A stretch of 28,769 nucleotides of DNA from Pseudomonadota bacterium (GTDB lineage: Bacteria; Myxococcota_A; Polyangia; Polyangiales; Polyangiaceae): contig JAEZYZ010000317.1 in assembly GCA_023418705.1 (NCBI GenBank), forward strand, positions 1-28,769, given 5' to 3'. Positions 15,167 through 22,712 of this stretch are shown piece after piece (position 1 is the stretch's first letter; each line of letters opens with the position of its first letter). The notes beneath the pieces were generated by a model. That model worked only from the letters and a program-made list of their open reading frames with translations. It had not been told where the DNA came from and did no database searches. Position numbers and translations under genes: made by a program.

Positions 15167-17773
15167 TCAATCCTCGACGGGCGTCATTTCCATGCGAGCC
15201 AGCGGTTTGTCGCCCGAATAGACGACGAACGGCGCCATCGCCCGCACGAGATCGAGCATTTGCGGCGGCAACCGCAGCGCCGCATCGGAACGCAGGCCCT
15301 CGATGCCGAGCAGCCTGCCGAGCAGAGTCGTGTCCGGCGGTGGCAGCTCCAGGATCGGCGAATGATCGGGCAACCCCGCCTGCTGCCTCGCGTGCTCGAG
15401 CGCCTGGCGCAGGCCGCCGAGCTCGTCGATCAGTCGCCGCTCGAGCGCTTGCTCCCCCGTCCACACCCGACCGCGGCCGACCGCGTCCACCTGCGTCTTG
15501 GTCAGCGGCCGTCCGAGCGCCACCCGCGACAAGAAGACGTCGTAGAACTGGCCGACCTTCTTCTGCAGCTCCTTGCGTTCGTCCGCCGTGAAAGGGCGGA
15601 AGATCGACTCGGCGTCGGCGCGTGGCGCGGTCTTGTAGACCTCGACGTTGACGCCGATCTTGTTCAAGAGCTGGCCAACGTCTGCCTTGCCGTAGAAGAT
15701 CCCGATGCTGCCGGTGATGCTCAGGGGATTGGCGAAGATCCGGTTCGCCGGCGCCGAGATGTAATACCCTCCGCTGGCGGCGTAGCTGCCCATGCTCACG
15801 ATCGTCGGCTTGACCCTGGCGGTGAGCTGCACCTCGCGCCAGATCACCTCGGCCGCCATCGACGACCCCCCGGGCGTCTCCACGCGCAGCACGACCGCGC
15901 CCACCATCGGGTTCTCGCGCGCTTGCCGGATGGCCTCTGCGATGGTGTACGACCCGGCGAGCTTGGTCCCGAGCAGCGGGATCGTGTTGCTGCGGCCGTC
16001 GACCATGTCGCCTTCGACGTAGATGAGGGCGATCGAGGGCACGCGGCCGAAGTGCTCGGCGGCGACCGGCGCCGGGGGATCGTCCAGGACGGGGATGTCG
16101 TCGCCCACCAGCTCCGAGACGTACTGCTGGATCCCGTCGTCGTGCGCGTAGCCGTCGATCAGCCCAGCGAGCTTGGCCTCGGAGGAGACGAAGGGGCCGT
16201 TGGCGATGCGTTGGCGCAACACCTCGGGGGGGATGCCTCTGCCCGCGCCCACGTCGGCGACGAAGCGCCGCTCGTGCTGCTCGAGCAGATCGATCTTCAT
16301 TTGGCGTGCTGGGTCGGTGGACCCCCGGCGCACGAACGCCTCTGGCGCGCTCTTGAAATCCCCAATCCTCACGAACTCCGCGCGGATGCCGAGCTTGTCG
16401 AGCAGCTCGCCGAAGAACAGGTGCCGCGTGCTCAGACCTGCGAAGCGCAGCCCACCCGCCGGGTTCATCAAGATCTTGTTGGCCGCCGCGCACAGGTAGA
16501 GGGCCGAACCGCTGGCGTCCTCGAGGTGGCAGAGCACCTTTTTGCCGCGGGCGCGGAGCAGCGCGATCGCGTCCCGCAGCTCCTGAACGCGCGCCAGCGT
16601 CTGCCCCGGGGTGGTGCGGGGCTCGAACACCACCGCTCGCAGATCGGGCTCCTCGCTGAGCTTCCACAACGTGCGCAGGAGCGCCACGTGCCCGCGGGCC
16701 CCCGGCGTGTCTTCGATGCGCACGCGCACGGCGTAGTCCTGGCTCGGGAGCCCGGCGGGTTCCCGCCAACCGCGCATGGCGATGTCGGTTTGGAGGTTGC
16801 GGTGCGCCTCGTAGCGGGCGTCGCGACCCAAGCCGTTGCCGATGATGCTGCCGCCGGCGAGCTCGACCGAACCGCTCGGGGAGTTGGCGTAGACGGCGAG
16901 CGCCAGCGATCCCATCCAGGCGCGCCGATCGTTGTCCGCCGGTTCCGCCACGGTGAAGTCACCGCGCAGCCGGCCGACGTACGGGACGTCGATGCCGAGC
17001 ACGCCGCGGGGCGCCCAGTAGGCGCACGAGGCGACCGGGCCCGCGAAGGCATCGCACTCGAACGACCCATCCACGTACTGCGCTTCGAGCCCGAGCTCCA
17101 CCCAGCGGCTGCCGAAGGGACGCAGCGCCAGGGCGGCCGTGTAGGTCGGGTCGATGCGGACCAGGCCGCTCCTCGGCGCGTTGATGTGGCGAGCCACCAA
17201 CGAGATGGCGAGGCCATCGGCGGGGCGCGTGGAGAGCCCTGCCGACCAGGAGAACAGCCCATCGAGGGGTTCGAGCTCGGAGTAGCTGCGCTCCAGCGAG
17301 AAGCCGATGCTGGCCGTGTCCGTGGTGCGGACCGCGAGCCCCCAGGTCAGCCATTGATAGTTGCGCAAGCCGGTGGCCGCCGGCGGGTCGACGACGTCGA
17401 GACGCAAGCCGGTGGCCAGGCGGATGATGGGGATGGGCACGCCGAAACCGACCGCGTGCCCTTGCCACGGCGTGAGCGCGTCCTCGTCGAGGTAGATGCT
17501 GGACCAGCGCAGCTCCGCGGCGGGCAAAAACGCCAGATTGGCGGGATTGAGCACCAGCGCGCTGGTGTCGTCGCTCGCGGCCACCGAGCGCCCGAGCGGC
17601 GGCAGCCGGCTCGGCTGTTCGAGCGGGACCTGCGCCGAGAGCTGCACGGCGGCGAGGCAGACGGCGGCCGCCGCGCTGCCAGCGAGGGCGAGCGGGCGCC
17701 CCCGCCGCCGGGCAACGGGCGCCTTCGATGCTGGGCCCGGCGACGGGCGGCGGGTCACGGTCCGCGGCTTCAT
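15167..17773 (-). CDS. sppA: SppA-type (S49) peptidase with N-terminal FadL/PorV-like beta-barrel domain
   Basis: This 868-residue protein joins two modules. After an Arg-rich n-region and hydrophobic signal sequence (about 28-47), residues 60-330 look like an outer-membrane barrel: an alternating amphipathic pattern with many aromatic residues, beginning with ALVLNPANLAFL, which resembles the NPAGLA plug motif of FadL/OmpP1/PorV proteins. Residues 345-800 are a double-domain SppA (67K type). The general-base Lys474 (GDFKSAPEAF) lies in the first S49 repeat and the nucleophile Ser667 (YAASGGYYI) in the second, with TGSIGIF after it, as in E. coli SppA. The protease therefore looks active. The ATG overlaps the stop of the UDP-glucose pyrophosphorylase gene by 4 bp, and the next gene starts 1 nt after its stop. 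SppA enzymes degrade cleaved signal peptides and membrane proteins; here the location may be the outer membrane. Confidence 0.88.
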   Translation of the reverse strand: MKPRTVTRRPSPGPASKAPVARRRGRPLALAGSAAAAVCLAAVQLSAQVPLEQPSRLPPLGRSVAASDDTSALVLNPANLAFLPAAELRWSSIYLDEDALTPWQGHAVGFGVPIPIIRLATGLRLDVVDPPAATGLRNYQWLTWGLAVRTTDTASIGFSLERSYSELEPLDGLFSWSAGLSTRPADGLAISLVARHINAPRSGLVRIDPTYTAALALRPFGSRWVELGLEAQYVDGSFECDAFAGPVASCAYWAPRGVLGIDVPYVGRLRGDFTVAEPADNDRRAWMGSLALAVYANSPSGSVELAGGSIIGNGLGRDARYEAHRNLQTDIAMRGWREPAGLPSQDYAVRVRIEDTPGARGHVALLRTLWKLSEEPDLRAVVFEPRTTPGQTLARVQELRDAIALLRARGKKVLCHLEDASGSALYLCAAANKILMNPAGGLRFAGLSTRHLFFGELLDKLGIRAEFVRIGDFKSAPEAFVRRGSTDPARQMKIDLLEQHERRFVADVGAGRGIPPEVLRQRIANGPFVSSEAKLAGLIDGYAHDDGIQQYVSELVGDDIPVLDDPPAPVAAEHFGRVPSIALIYVEGDMVDGRSNTIPLLGTKLAGSYTIAEAIRQARENPMVGAVVLRVETPGGSSMAAEVIWREVQLTARVKPTIVSMGSYAASGGYYISAPANRIFANPLSITGSIGIFYGKADVGQLLNKIGVNVEVYKTAPRADAESIFRPFTADERKELQKKVGQFYDVFLSRVALGRPLTKTQVDAVGRGRVWTGEQALERRLIDELGGLRQALEHARQQAGLPDHSPILELPPPDTTLLGRLLGIEGLRSDAALRLPPQMLDLVRAMAPFVVYSGDKPLARMEMTPVED

Positions 17774-18903
17774 GTGTCGATCCCACGCGCGCGTAGGATT
17801 TCGGCGATTTGTTCGCGCCGTTGCTCGAGCTCCGCCGGATCCTTGACCGGAACGAAGCGCGCGGCCCCACCCACGCGCGAGACGTGGAGGAAGGCGGTCG
17901 GGACGTTGCTCGTCACCTCGCCGATCAGCCGCTCGAACTGCACGACGGGCTTGTCGTCCACCTGCTTGTTCACGGCGAAATACGTCCAATCCATGCTGAG
18001 CTCCAAGAGCGCGCGGGCGTCGAAGTGAAAGGTGTTCGTGTTGAAGACCCGCACCTGCGCCGCGTCGAAGCCCTCCGGCAGGCGGAACTCCTCCAAGATC
18101 ACCGGCTTGCCGTCGAGGCGGACCGGGATCCCGCCGCGGTCGGAGCCCACCTTGTCGACCACCTCGGCCGTGACCGGGCTCCTCTGATCCAGGTGCCAGC
18201 CGATCACCGCCGGGTCGAGCGTTGCGCCGAGGTTGTCGACGTTGGCCACCATCACGCTCCGGCCCCCTTGCTCGACGAATCGGTGCAGCAGGCCGCTTTG
18301 TCGCAGCGCGTCCGGCAGGTCGCCGTGGCCGGGGGCGTAGGCGCTCGGCTTGCTGTCTGCGTCGACGAACAAGCTGCCGTCCGGGTTCAGCCGCAGGCTG
18401 AGGGATTGGCAGAAGACGCCGAGGTGCTCGCCGTCGATCCTGTCGCCCAGCGCCTCGCGGATCGAAGCGTCGGTCGCCTCGCTCGTCATCAGCCACAGGC
18501 GGGGGCGCCGGCCCATCCGCCGTTCGAGCGCGTCCATCTCCGCCAGCCGCACATCGAGGAACGTCTTGCCCCCGATGGCGTCCACCAGCGCCTTGACCAC
18601 GCCCCCCATGCGGGTCGCCATCCCGCCGGCCATCACGATCAGCGCGCACTGTCCCTGGGCCAAGGCTTCGAGTCCGATGCCTTCGATGCGGCTCCACTCC
18701 GGGCTGCTCGGCTCGGGGAGTTTTTGTATGTCTTCGGGCTCCGGTGGCGTTACGATGCCGTGTGCGCGATTGTCGATGCGCTCACCGTTGCGAAGGCGTT
18801 CGGCGAGCGCCAGGAACCGGCGCCTGTCGAAGCGGCGGTTCGACAGCGAGCGTTGGATTTCTTCCGGCAGATCAGCGAGCTGACGTTCCAGGTCCGAAGA
18901 CAT
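17770..18903 (-). CDS. UDPGP-family UTP-glucose-1-phosphate uridylyltransferase
   Basis: This enzyme is predicted to make UDP-glucose (or a related UDP-sugar) from UTP and sugar 1-phosphate for cell-surface polysaccharides. The 377-residue protein belongs to the eukaryote-like UDPGP family, not to GalU: the nucleotide loop is IVMAGGMATRMGG (89-101) followed by a lysine at 104, with LMTSEATD (138-145), YAPGHGDLPDAL (189-200), and VANVDNLGA (219-227) at the active site. Sugar specificity, including UDP-GlcNAc, cannot be settled by eye. The ATG at 18903 is preferred over a start 30 nt upstream. There is no Shine-Dalgarno; TACCCT lies 7 nt before the ATG. Its start is only 16 bp from the divergent lipoprotein start. 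It leads a coupled series into the sppA-like and dead-ABC genes. Confidence 0.88.
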   Translation of the reverse strand: MSSDLERQLADLPEEIQRSLSNRRFDRRRFLALAERLRNGERIDNRAHGIVTPPEPEDIQKLPEPSSPEWSRIEGIGLEALAQGQCALIVMAGGMATRMGGVVKALVDAIGGKTFLDVRLAEMDALERRMGRRPRLWLMTSEATDASIREALGDRIDGEHLGVFCQSLSLRLNPDGSLFVDADSKPSAYAPGHGDLPDALRQSGLLHRFVEQGGRSVMVANVDNLGATLDPAVIGWHLDQRSPVTAEVVDKVGSDRGGIPVRLDGKPVILEEFRLPEGFDAAQVRVFNTNTFHFDARALLELSMDWTYFAVNKQVDDKPVVQFERLIGEVTSNVPTAFLHVSRVGGAARFVPVKDPAELEQRREQIAEILRARGIDT

Positions 18904-18910
18904 GCCCGCG

Positions 18911-18916
18911 AGGGTA
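18911..18916 (-). promoter_or_regulatory. Candidate -10 box for the UDPGP gene (leaderless)
   Basis: On the minus strand TACCCT is followed by CGCGGGC and the ATG, nearly the same string as before the transglutaminase gene (TACACT, CGCGGGCG, ATG). The same bases, read on the plus strand, form the GAGGG ribosome site of the divergent lipoprotein gene. Confidence 0.45.
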
Positions 18917-18919
18917 ACG

Positions 18920-19264
18920 ATGCTTCCACGCAACTGCCAGCCTCGTTTTTGCGAGCCGCGATCCTGCCCGAGCTTGATAACCCTGGTCTTTTTGCTCGTG
19001 CCGATCGCCGGCTGCGTGGGCGCCGTCGAGCATCGACCGACGCAAGCAGAGGCCGCCGCCGGGCCGCCGCCGTCAGGGGGGCGGCCGAGCGCGGCATCGC
19101 TCTTGGTTGGCGCCCGAGAAGCCCCCGAAGCCGCCGCGCCGGCGCAGACCGCCGACCGCGTCTGGGCGCCGGGGTATTGGCACTACGACGGCATCGATTA
19201 CGTTTGGGTCCCGGGTCGCTGGCAGCCGCGGCGCGTGGGGTACAGCTGGTACGGCTCGAGGTGA
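18920..19264 (+). CDS. Small WXXGXW-repeat lipoprotein
   Basis: This 114-residue predicted lipoprotein has a signal peptide with hydrophobic stretch LITLVFLLVPIAGC (lipobox Cys32), a disordered Ala/Pro linker (33-78), and a C-terminal VWAPGYWHYDGIDYVWVPGR motif (81-100), which is the paired WXXGXW repeat of PF12779-type envelope proteins. Such proteins are widespread in proteobacteria and usually of unknown function. The ATG at 18920 is chosen over 18902 because GAGGG lies 5 nt before it and the signal peptide is of normal length; the longer form would share the CATG with the divergent UDPGP start. The transglutaminase-like gene begins 35 bp downstream on the same strand. The gene call is good and the role unknown. 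Confidence 0.78.
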   Translation: MLPRNCQPRFCEPRSCPSLITLVFLLVPIAGCVGAVEHRPTQAEAAAGPPPSGGRPSAASLLVGAREAPEAAAPAQTADRVWAPGYWHYDGIDYVWVPGRWQPRRVGYSWYGSR

Positions 19265-19282
19265 GCCAAAGGCCCCCGAGCT

Positions 19283-19291
19283 TGCTACACT
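19283..19291 (+). promoter_or_regulatory. Extended -10 element for the transglutaminase-like gene
   Basis: TGCTACACT (TGn plus TACACT) ends 8 nt before the ATG at 19300, inside the 35-bp gap after the lipoprotein gene. Transcription would start at or near the ATG. No Shine-Dalgarno is visible and the -35 is poor, as often with extended -10 promoters. Confidence 0.5.
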
Positions 19292-19299
19292 CGCGGGCG

Positions 19300-20883
19300 A
19301 TGCGCCGCGGCCCAATTCGCCGAGCTTGGCTGCTGGGGCCTTGGTTGCTCGCCTTGCCGGCCCTGGCGGCGGGGCCCGTCTTGCACGAATACTTCGACCC
19401 GAGCCCGGAGGAAGATCTGGCGCTCGGCGCCACCACGGCGCACGGTCAGTTGTCGGCCGCCATCGACACCTCTTCCGGCGTCGTTGCGGCGCCCGACCCC
19501 AGCCGCCGCCCCCTCGGATCCGAGCAGGCCTACGGCGGCCGCTCCACTCCAGAGAGCCCGGACGCGCGCTACCTCATCGATCGCAACACCACCCGCCCCG
19601 ATCTGGTCGCCTACGACGATCCGTTCATCCCGGCGGTGACGCCCTTCAAGCGCCTCTACGCCTATGACAGCGTGACCGAGTCGCTCGAGCTCGGCGTCGC
19701 CGACAAATCGCTCACCGAGATGCCGAGCTCCGGACCCGGTCTCGGCCCGACCGAAGACGGCTTCTACGCCGACATGGTGGTCGATCTCGCCGCCGACACG
19801 CCGGTGCGCATTCCGAGCGTCGGCCCCGGCGCCCGCGTCATCTCGGCGGTGATCGAGCCGAAGGCGCCGTTCGTCCTGTTGCGGGATGGGGCAGACAACT
19901 GGTTCGTGAAGAGCCCGGCGCAGCGGCGCGCGCGGCTCGTGATGGAGCTTGGCATCGATCGAGCAGTGTTCGGCAGCGAATTTGCCGAGGTCCGCCGCTC
20001 GGACCTGGCCGCGCACCTGCCGAGCCTGCCCAGCTCGGTTGAGGACGAAGCCGATCGTGTCTTGTCCGAAATTGGCATCTCCGCGACGACCGCGCCCCGG
20101 GCGGCGCTGGCGCTCTTGGTCCGGTATTTTCGGGCATTCTCTCCTTCGGAGGAGCTGCCGGAGGCCGAGCAGGGCGCGGCCCTCTATTTGGAGCTCGCGC
20201 TGTCGCGCAAAGGCGTGTGCCGGCACCGGGCCTACGCCTTCGTGATTTCGGCCATCCGCGCAGGGCTGCCAGCGCGCATGGTGCGCAACGAAGCGCACGC
20301 TTGGGTGGAGGCCTACGACGGGGTGCTGTGGCACCGCATCGATCTGGGCGGCGCCGCTGGACGGCTCGAAATGCGGCAAGACCAGCCCAAACCGCTGCAC
20401 CAGCCCCCTCAGGACCCTTTCGAATGGCCCGAGGGGAGCAACTCCGGGCTCGGGCTCGGGTTGGAGAACGCGGCGAGCAGCGGCCAGGCGCCGGGGGACG
20501 GGGCGTCTGGGGTGTCGTCCGGCGGTGACGCGACGCCAGCAAGCTCGCCCGCGTTGCCGCCGGCGCCCAGCTCGACGAGCGACGATCGACCGCCCTCCGA
20601 GCTCAGCTTCCGCGTCGATCGGGCCGTGGTGCGCCGGGGCGAATCGGTGCGCATCAGCGGGCGCGTGGAAGCCGGCGGTGCGCCGTGCGCGCTGTCGCGG
20701 GTGGACGTCGGGCTGCGCGACGGCAGCGGTTCGAGCGTGCCGCTCGCTCCGTTGCCGGCCGGCGAGGACGGCCGCTTCTCCGGCGATGTCGTGATCCCGC
20801 TGTCCGAGGTCGACGTCGGCGACTACCAGCTGTTCGTCTCGACGCCCGGCACCGCCCGCTGTGGTCCCGGGCGCCAGGAGTGA
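19300..20883 (+). CDS. Secreted transglutaminase-like protein
   Basis: This is a 527-residue exported protein with an N-terminal signal peptide (positive n-region, core WLLGPWLLALPALAA, cleavage near 24). A large N-terminal domain (30-250) of unknown type precedes a transglutaminase-like (papain-fold) domain with the catalytic triad Cys307 (KGVCRHRAY), His333 (NEAHAWVEAY) and Asp348 (WHRIDLGG). An acidic/Ser/Pro linker (360-430) leads to an Ig-like beta domain (435-520, SFRVDRAVVRRGESVRISGR). Bacterial proteins of this type are usually cysteine proteases or amidases acting on envelope proteins or peptidoglycan rather than true crosslinkers. The reading frame stays open far upstream antisense to the UDPGP gene, but the ATG at 19300 gives the signal peptide and promoter spacing. 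It ends 1 nt from the convergent chemoreceptor stop. Confidence 0.87.
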   Translation: MRRGPIRRAWLLGPWLLALPALAAGPVLHEYFDPSPEEDLALGATTAHGQLSAAIDTSSGVVAAPDPSRRPLGSEQAYGGRSTPESPDARYLIDRNTTRPDLVAYDDPFIPAVTPFKRLYAYDSVTESLELGVADKSLTEMPSSGPGLGPTEDGFYADMVVDLAADTPVRIPSVGPGARVISAVIEPKAPFVLLRDGADNWFVKSPAQRRARLVMELGIDRAVFGSEFAEVRRSDLAAHLPSLPSSVEDEADRVLSEIGISATTAPRAALALLVRYFRAFSPSEELPEAEQGAALYLELALSRKGVCRHRAYAFVISAIRAGLPARMVRNEAHAWVEAYDGVLWHRIDLGGAAGRLEMRQDQPKPLHQPPQDPFEWPEGSNSGLGLGLENAASSGQAPGDGASGVSSGGDATPASSPALPPAPSSTSDDRPPSELSFRVDRAVVRRGESVRISGRVEAGGAPCALSRVDVGLRDGSGSSVPLAPLPAGEDGRFSGDVVIPLSEVDVGDYQLFVSTPGTARCGPGRQE

Positions 20884-20884
20884 A

Positions 20885-22498
20885 TCAGCTCAAGCTGCGC
20901 CGGAGCTTCTCGATGTGGGTGACCATGTCCCGCAGCGTGGCGTCCTGGCGCCGCGCGGCTTCTTCGATCTGCCCGGCAGACGCGAGCGCTTGCTCCGAGC
21001 CGCGCGACTGTTGGCGGTGGGCGCTGTTCAGCTGGTTGACCATGCTGCTGATGTTCTCGATCGCCTGGGTGATCTGACGCCCGCCGCGCGCCTGCTCCTG
21101 GCTCGAGCGCTCCACCTGCTGGGAGATGGTGCGCATTTTCTCGCCGCTCGACATGATGAGCTCCGACCCGCGCGCCTGTTGAGCGGTCGCCGCCGCGATC
21201 TGCTGGACCGTCTCCGCGATGCGTCCGATGGCGTCGGTGACCTGCTTGCTGCCCTTGGCCTGCTCGACCGTGGCGCGCGCGATCGCCCGCACCATGCTGG
21301 TGCTCTTCTGGGAGCTCTCGAGGATTTTCTTCAGGGCCCGCTCGGCCTCGTTCGACACCTCGACCCCTCGATCGACGTTCTGTGCGCCGCGCTCCACGGC
21401 CGAGATGGCGTTCTTGCTCTCCGACTGGATGGTCTTGATCAAGTCGGCGATTTCCTTGGTGCTCGCGCCCGCGCGCTCGGCCAGATCCTTGATCTCGTCC
21501 GCGACGACGGCGAAACCCTTGCCGTGCTCGCCGGCCTGCGCCGCGATGATGGCGGCGTTCAACGCGAGCAAGTTGGTCTGTTCGGCGACCTCGTCGATCA
21601 CGTTCAAGATTTGGCCGATGGCTTCGATGCGTGAGCCGAGGTTCGAGATCACCGCGACGGCCTCTTGGCTGCTCTCTTTGATGCGATAAATCTCGCCGAT
21701 CGTCTTCAAGATCGATTCTGCGCCGCGCTCGGCGTCGACCGCGACCTCCTCGCTCAGGCGCGCCGTCTCGTTGGCATTGGACTGCACTTGGTCGATCGAG
21801 ACGTCCATCTCGTTCATGCTGGAGCTGGTCTCCTCGGCAGTCAGCGAGAGCGCGTCCACGTTCTTGGCCACCTCCTTGATCGAGTAGGCCATCTCCTCGA
21901 TCGAGGCGACCGTCTCCCGCACGCTCGATCCAAGCTCCACGATGTGATCGGCCACTTCCTCGTTGGTCGCCGACATCTCCAGGATGGAAGAGCTGCTCTC
22001 CTCCGCGCTGGCGGCCAGCACCTCGACGTGCTGCGCGATTTCGCGCAAGGAGGCGGTCATTTCGCGGATGTGCCGGGTCGTTTGAACCGAGCCGTCCAGC
22101 TGTTGGGCCACCCCTTCGGTCAGGTGCCGTGCCGATTCACTGAGGGCGCGATTGGCCTGTTCGATCTCGGCGAGGCGATCCTTGTTTCGTTGCCGGGTGG
22201 CGGCCAGCTCCTCGTAGACCTCCTCGAGCTCCGAGTACAAGCGCAAGAGGTCCGGCGAAGCCTCGTCGGGCGGCTCCGGACGGCGGCCATCACGCACCCG
22301 GCGCATGGCGCCGTGCAGTGAAGACAAAGTCTTCGTATCGCCCGCCGCGGAAGCTCCGAACCAAACCGCCGACGCCCCCACGAGGAAGAGCAAGCCCGCA
22401 TACAGCGGCATCAAATCTTGCCGTCCGAACGCCATCAACACGGCAGCAACGGCGAGGATCCCGATGCTGAGCAATTGTCGCTGCGATACTCGATTCAT
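20885..22498 (-). CDS. Methyl-accepting chemotaxis protein without a periplasmic sensor domain
   Basis: This 537-residue chemoreceptor has two close membrane helices (about 9-25 and 31-49) joined by a very short loop, so there is no external ligand domain. A coiled-coil linker (85-130) leads to a long signalling hairpin. The tip reads DEVAEQTNLLALNAAI then IAAQAGEHGKGFAVVADEI (about 303-336). It is clearly an MCP tip, but two positions usually Glu and Arg (EAARAGE in the consensus) are Ile318 and Gln321. Many Glu/Gln pairs in the helices could be methylation sites. The ATG at 22498 has GAGAAG 7 nt upstream. No che genes are adjacent. It may sense membrane or cytoplasmic state and could feed a non-motility chemosensory pathway, as several do in myxobacteria. 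Confidence 0.93.
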   Translation of the reverse strand: MNRVSQRQLLSIGILAVAAVLMAFGRQDLMPLYAGLLFLVGASAVWFGASAAGDTKTLSSLHGAMRRVRDGRRPEPPDEASPDLLRLYSELEEVYEELAATRQRNKDRLAEIEQANRALSESARHLTEGVAQQLDGSVQTTRHIREMTASLREIAQHVEVLAASAEESSSSILEMSATNEEVADHIVELGSSVRETVASIEEMAYSIKEVAKNVDALSLTAEETSSSMNEMDVSIDQVQSNANETARLSEEVAVDAERGAESILKTIGEIYRIKESSQEAVAVISNLGSRIEAIGQILNVIDEVAEQTNLLALNAAIIAAQAGEHGKGFAVVADEIKDLAERAGASTKEIADLIKTIQSESKNAISAVERGAQNVDRGVEVSNEAERALKKILESSQKSTSMVRAIARATVEQAKGSKQVTDAIGRIAETVQQIAAATAQQARGSELIMSSGEKMRTISQQVERSSQEQARGGRQITQAIENISSMVNQLNSAHRQQSRGSEQALASAGQIEEAARRQDATLRDMVTHIEKLRRSLS

Positions 22499-22518
22499 CG
22501 TTTTGCTTCTCAGGCAAA

Positions 22519-22542
22519 GCCGTTGGCTTCACCCCCAACGGC
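22519..22542 (-). promoter_or_regulatory. Leader hairpin upstream of the chemoreceptor gene
   Basis: An 8-bp perfect stem (GCCGTTGG with CCAACGGC) around an 8-nt loop lies just upstream of the ribosome site. If the CATAAT box at 22553-22548 is the -10, transcription would start inside or next to the hairpin, so it could instead be an operator overlapping +1. Confidence 0.4.
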
Positions 22543-22547
22543 CACGC

Positions 22548-22553
22548 ATTATG
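22548..22553 (-). promoter_or_regulatory. Candidate -10 (CATAAT) for the chemoreceptor gene
   Basis: On the minus strand CATAAT stands out in GC-rich DNA about 50 nt upstream of the ATG. A TTGTGG lies about 19 bp upstream of it, a loose -35. The remaining intergenic sequence to 22712 shows nothing else I recognise. Confidence 0.4.
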
Positions 22554-22712
22554 CCGCGCCAGCGCCGCTCGCCCACAAACTTTCTTCGGTAGATTCCAGC
22601 AATTGAGGCCACTGTCAGCCACCAGGCCGAGGGTGAAGTTCAGTAAGTGAAGGCGTCGGCGCGGGAGAGCATGTGGGCATTCTGGCTCTGCGAACCCACT
22701 TGCGCCGCCACG

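Noticed and set aside
15167..15169. Frameshift explaining the adjacent sppA-like and dead ABC genes as one broken gene
   Set aside because: Each has its own complete N and C terminus. The TGA-G-ATG junction is a normal coupled arrangement.
14909..18028. 1039-codon open frame on the plus strand
   Set aside because: It is antisense to the barrel-SppA and neighbouring genes, Arg/His/Pro-rich with no domain, and arises from third-position GC bias.
17809..19299. Long in-frame extension upstream of the transglutaminase-like gene
   Set aside because: It runs antisense to the UDPGP gene and has no protein-like features. The signal peptide and extended -10 support the start at 19300.
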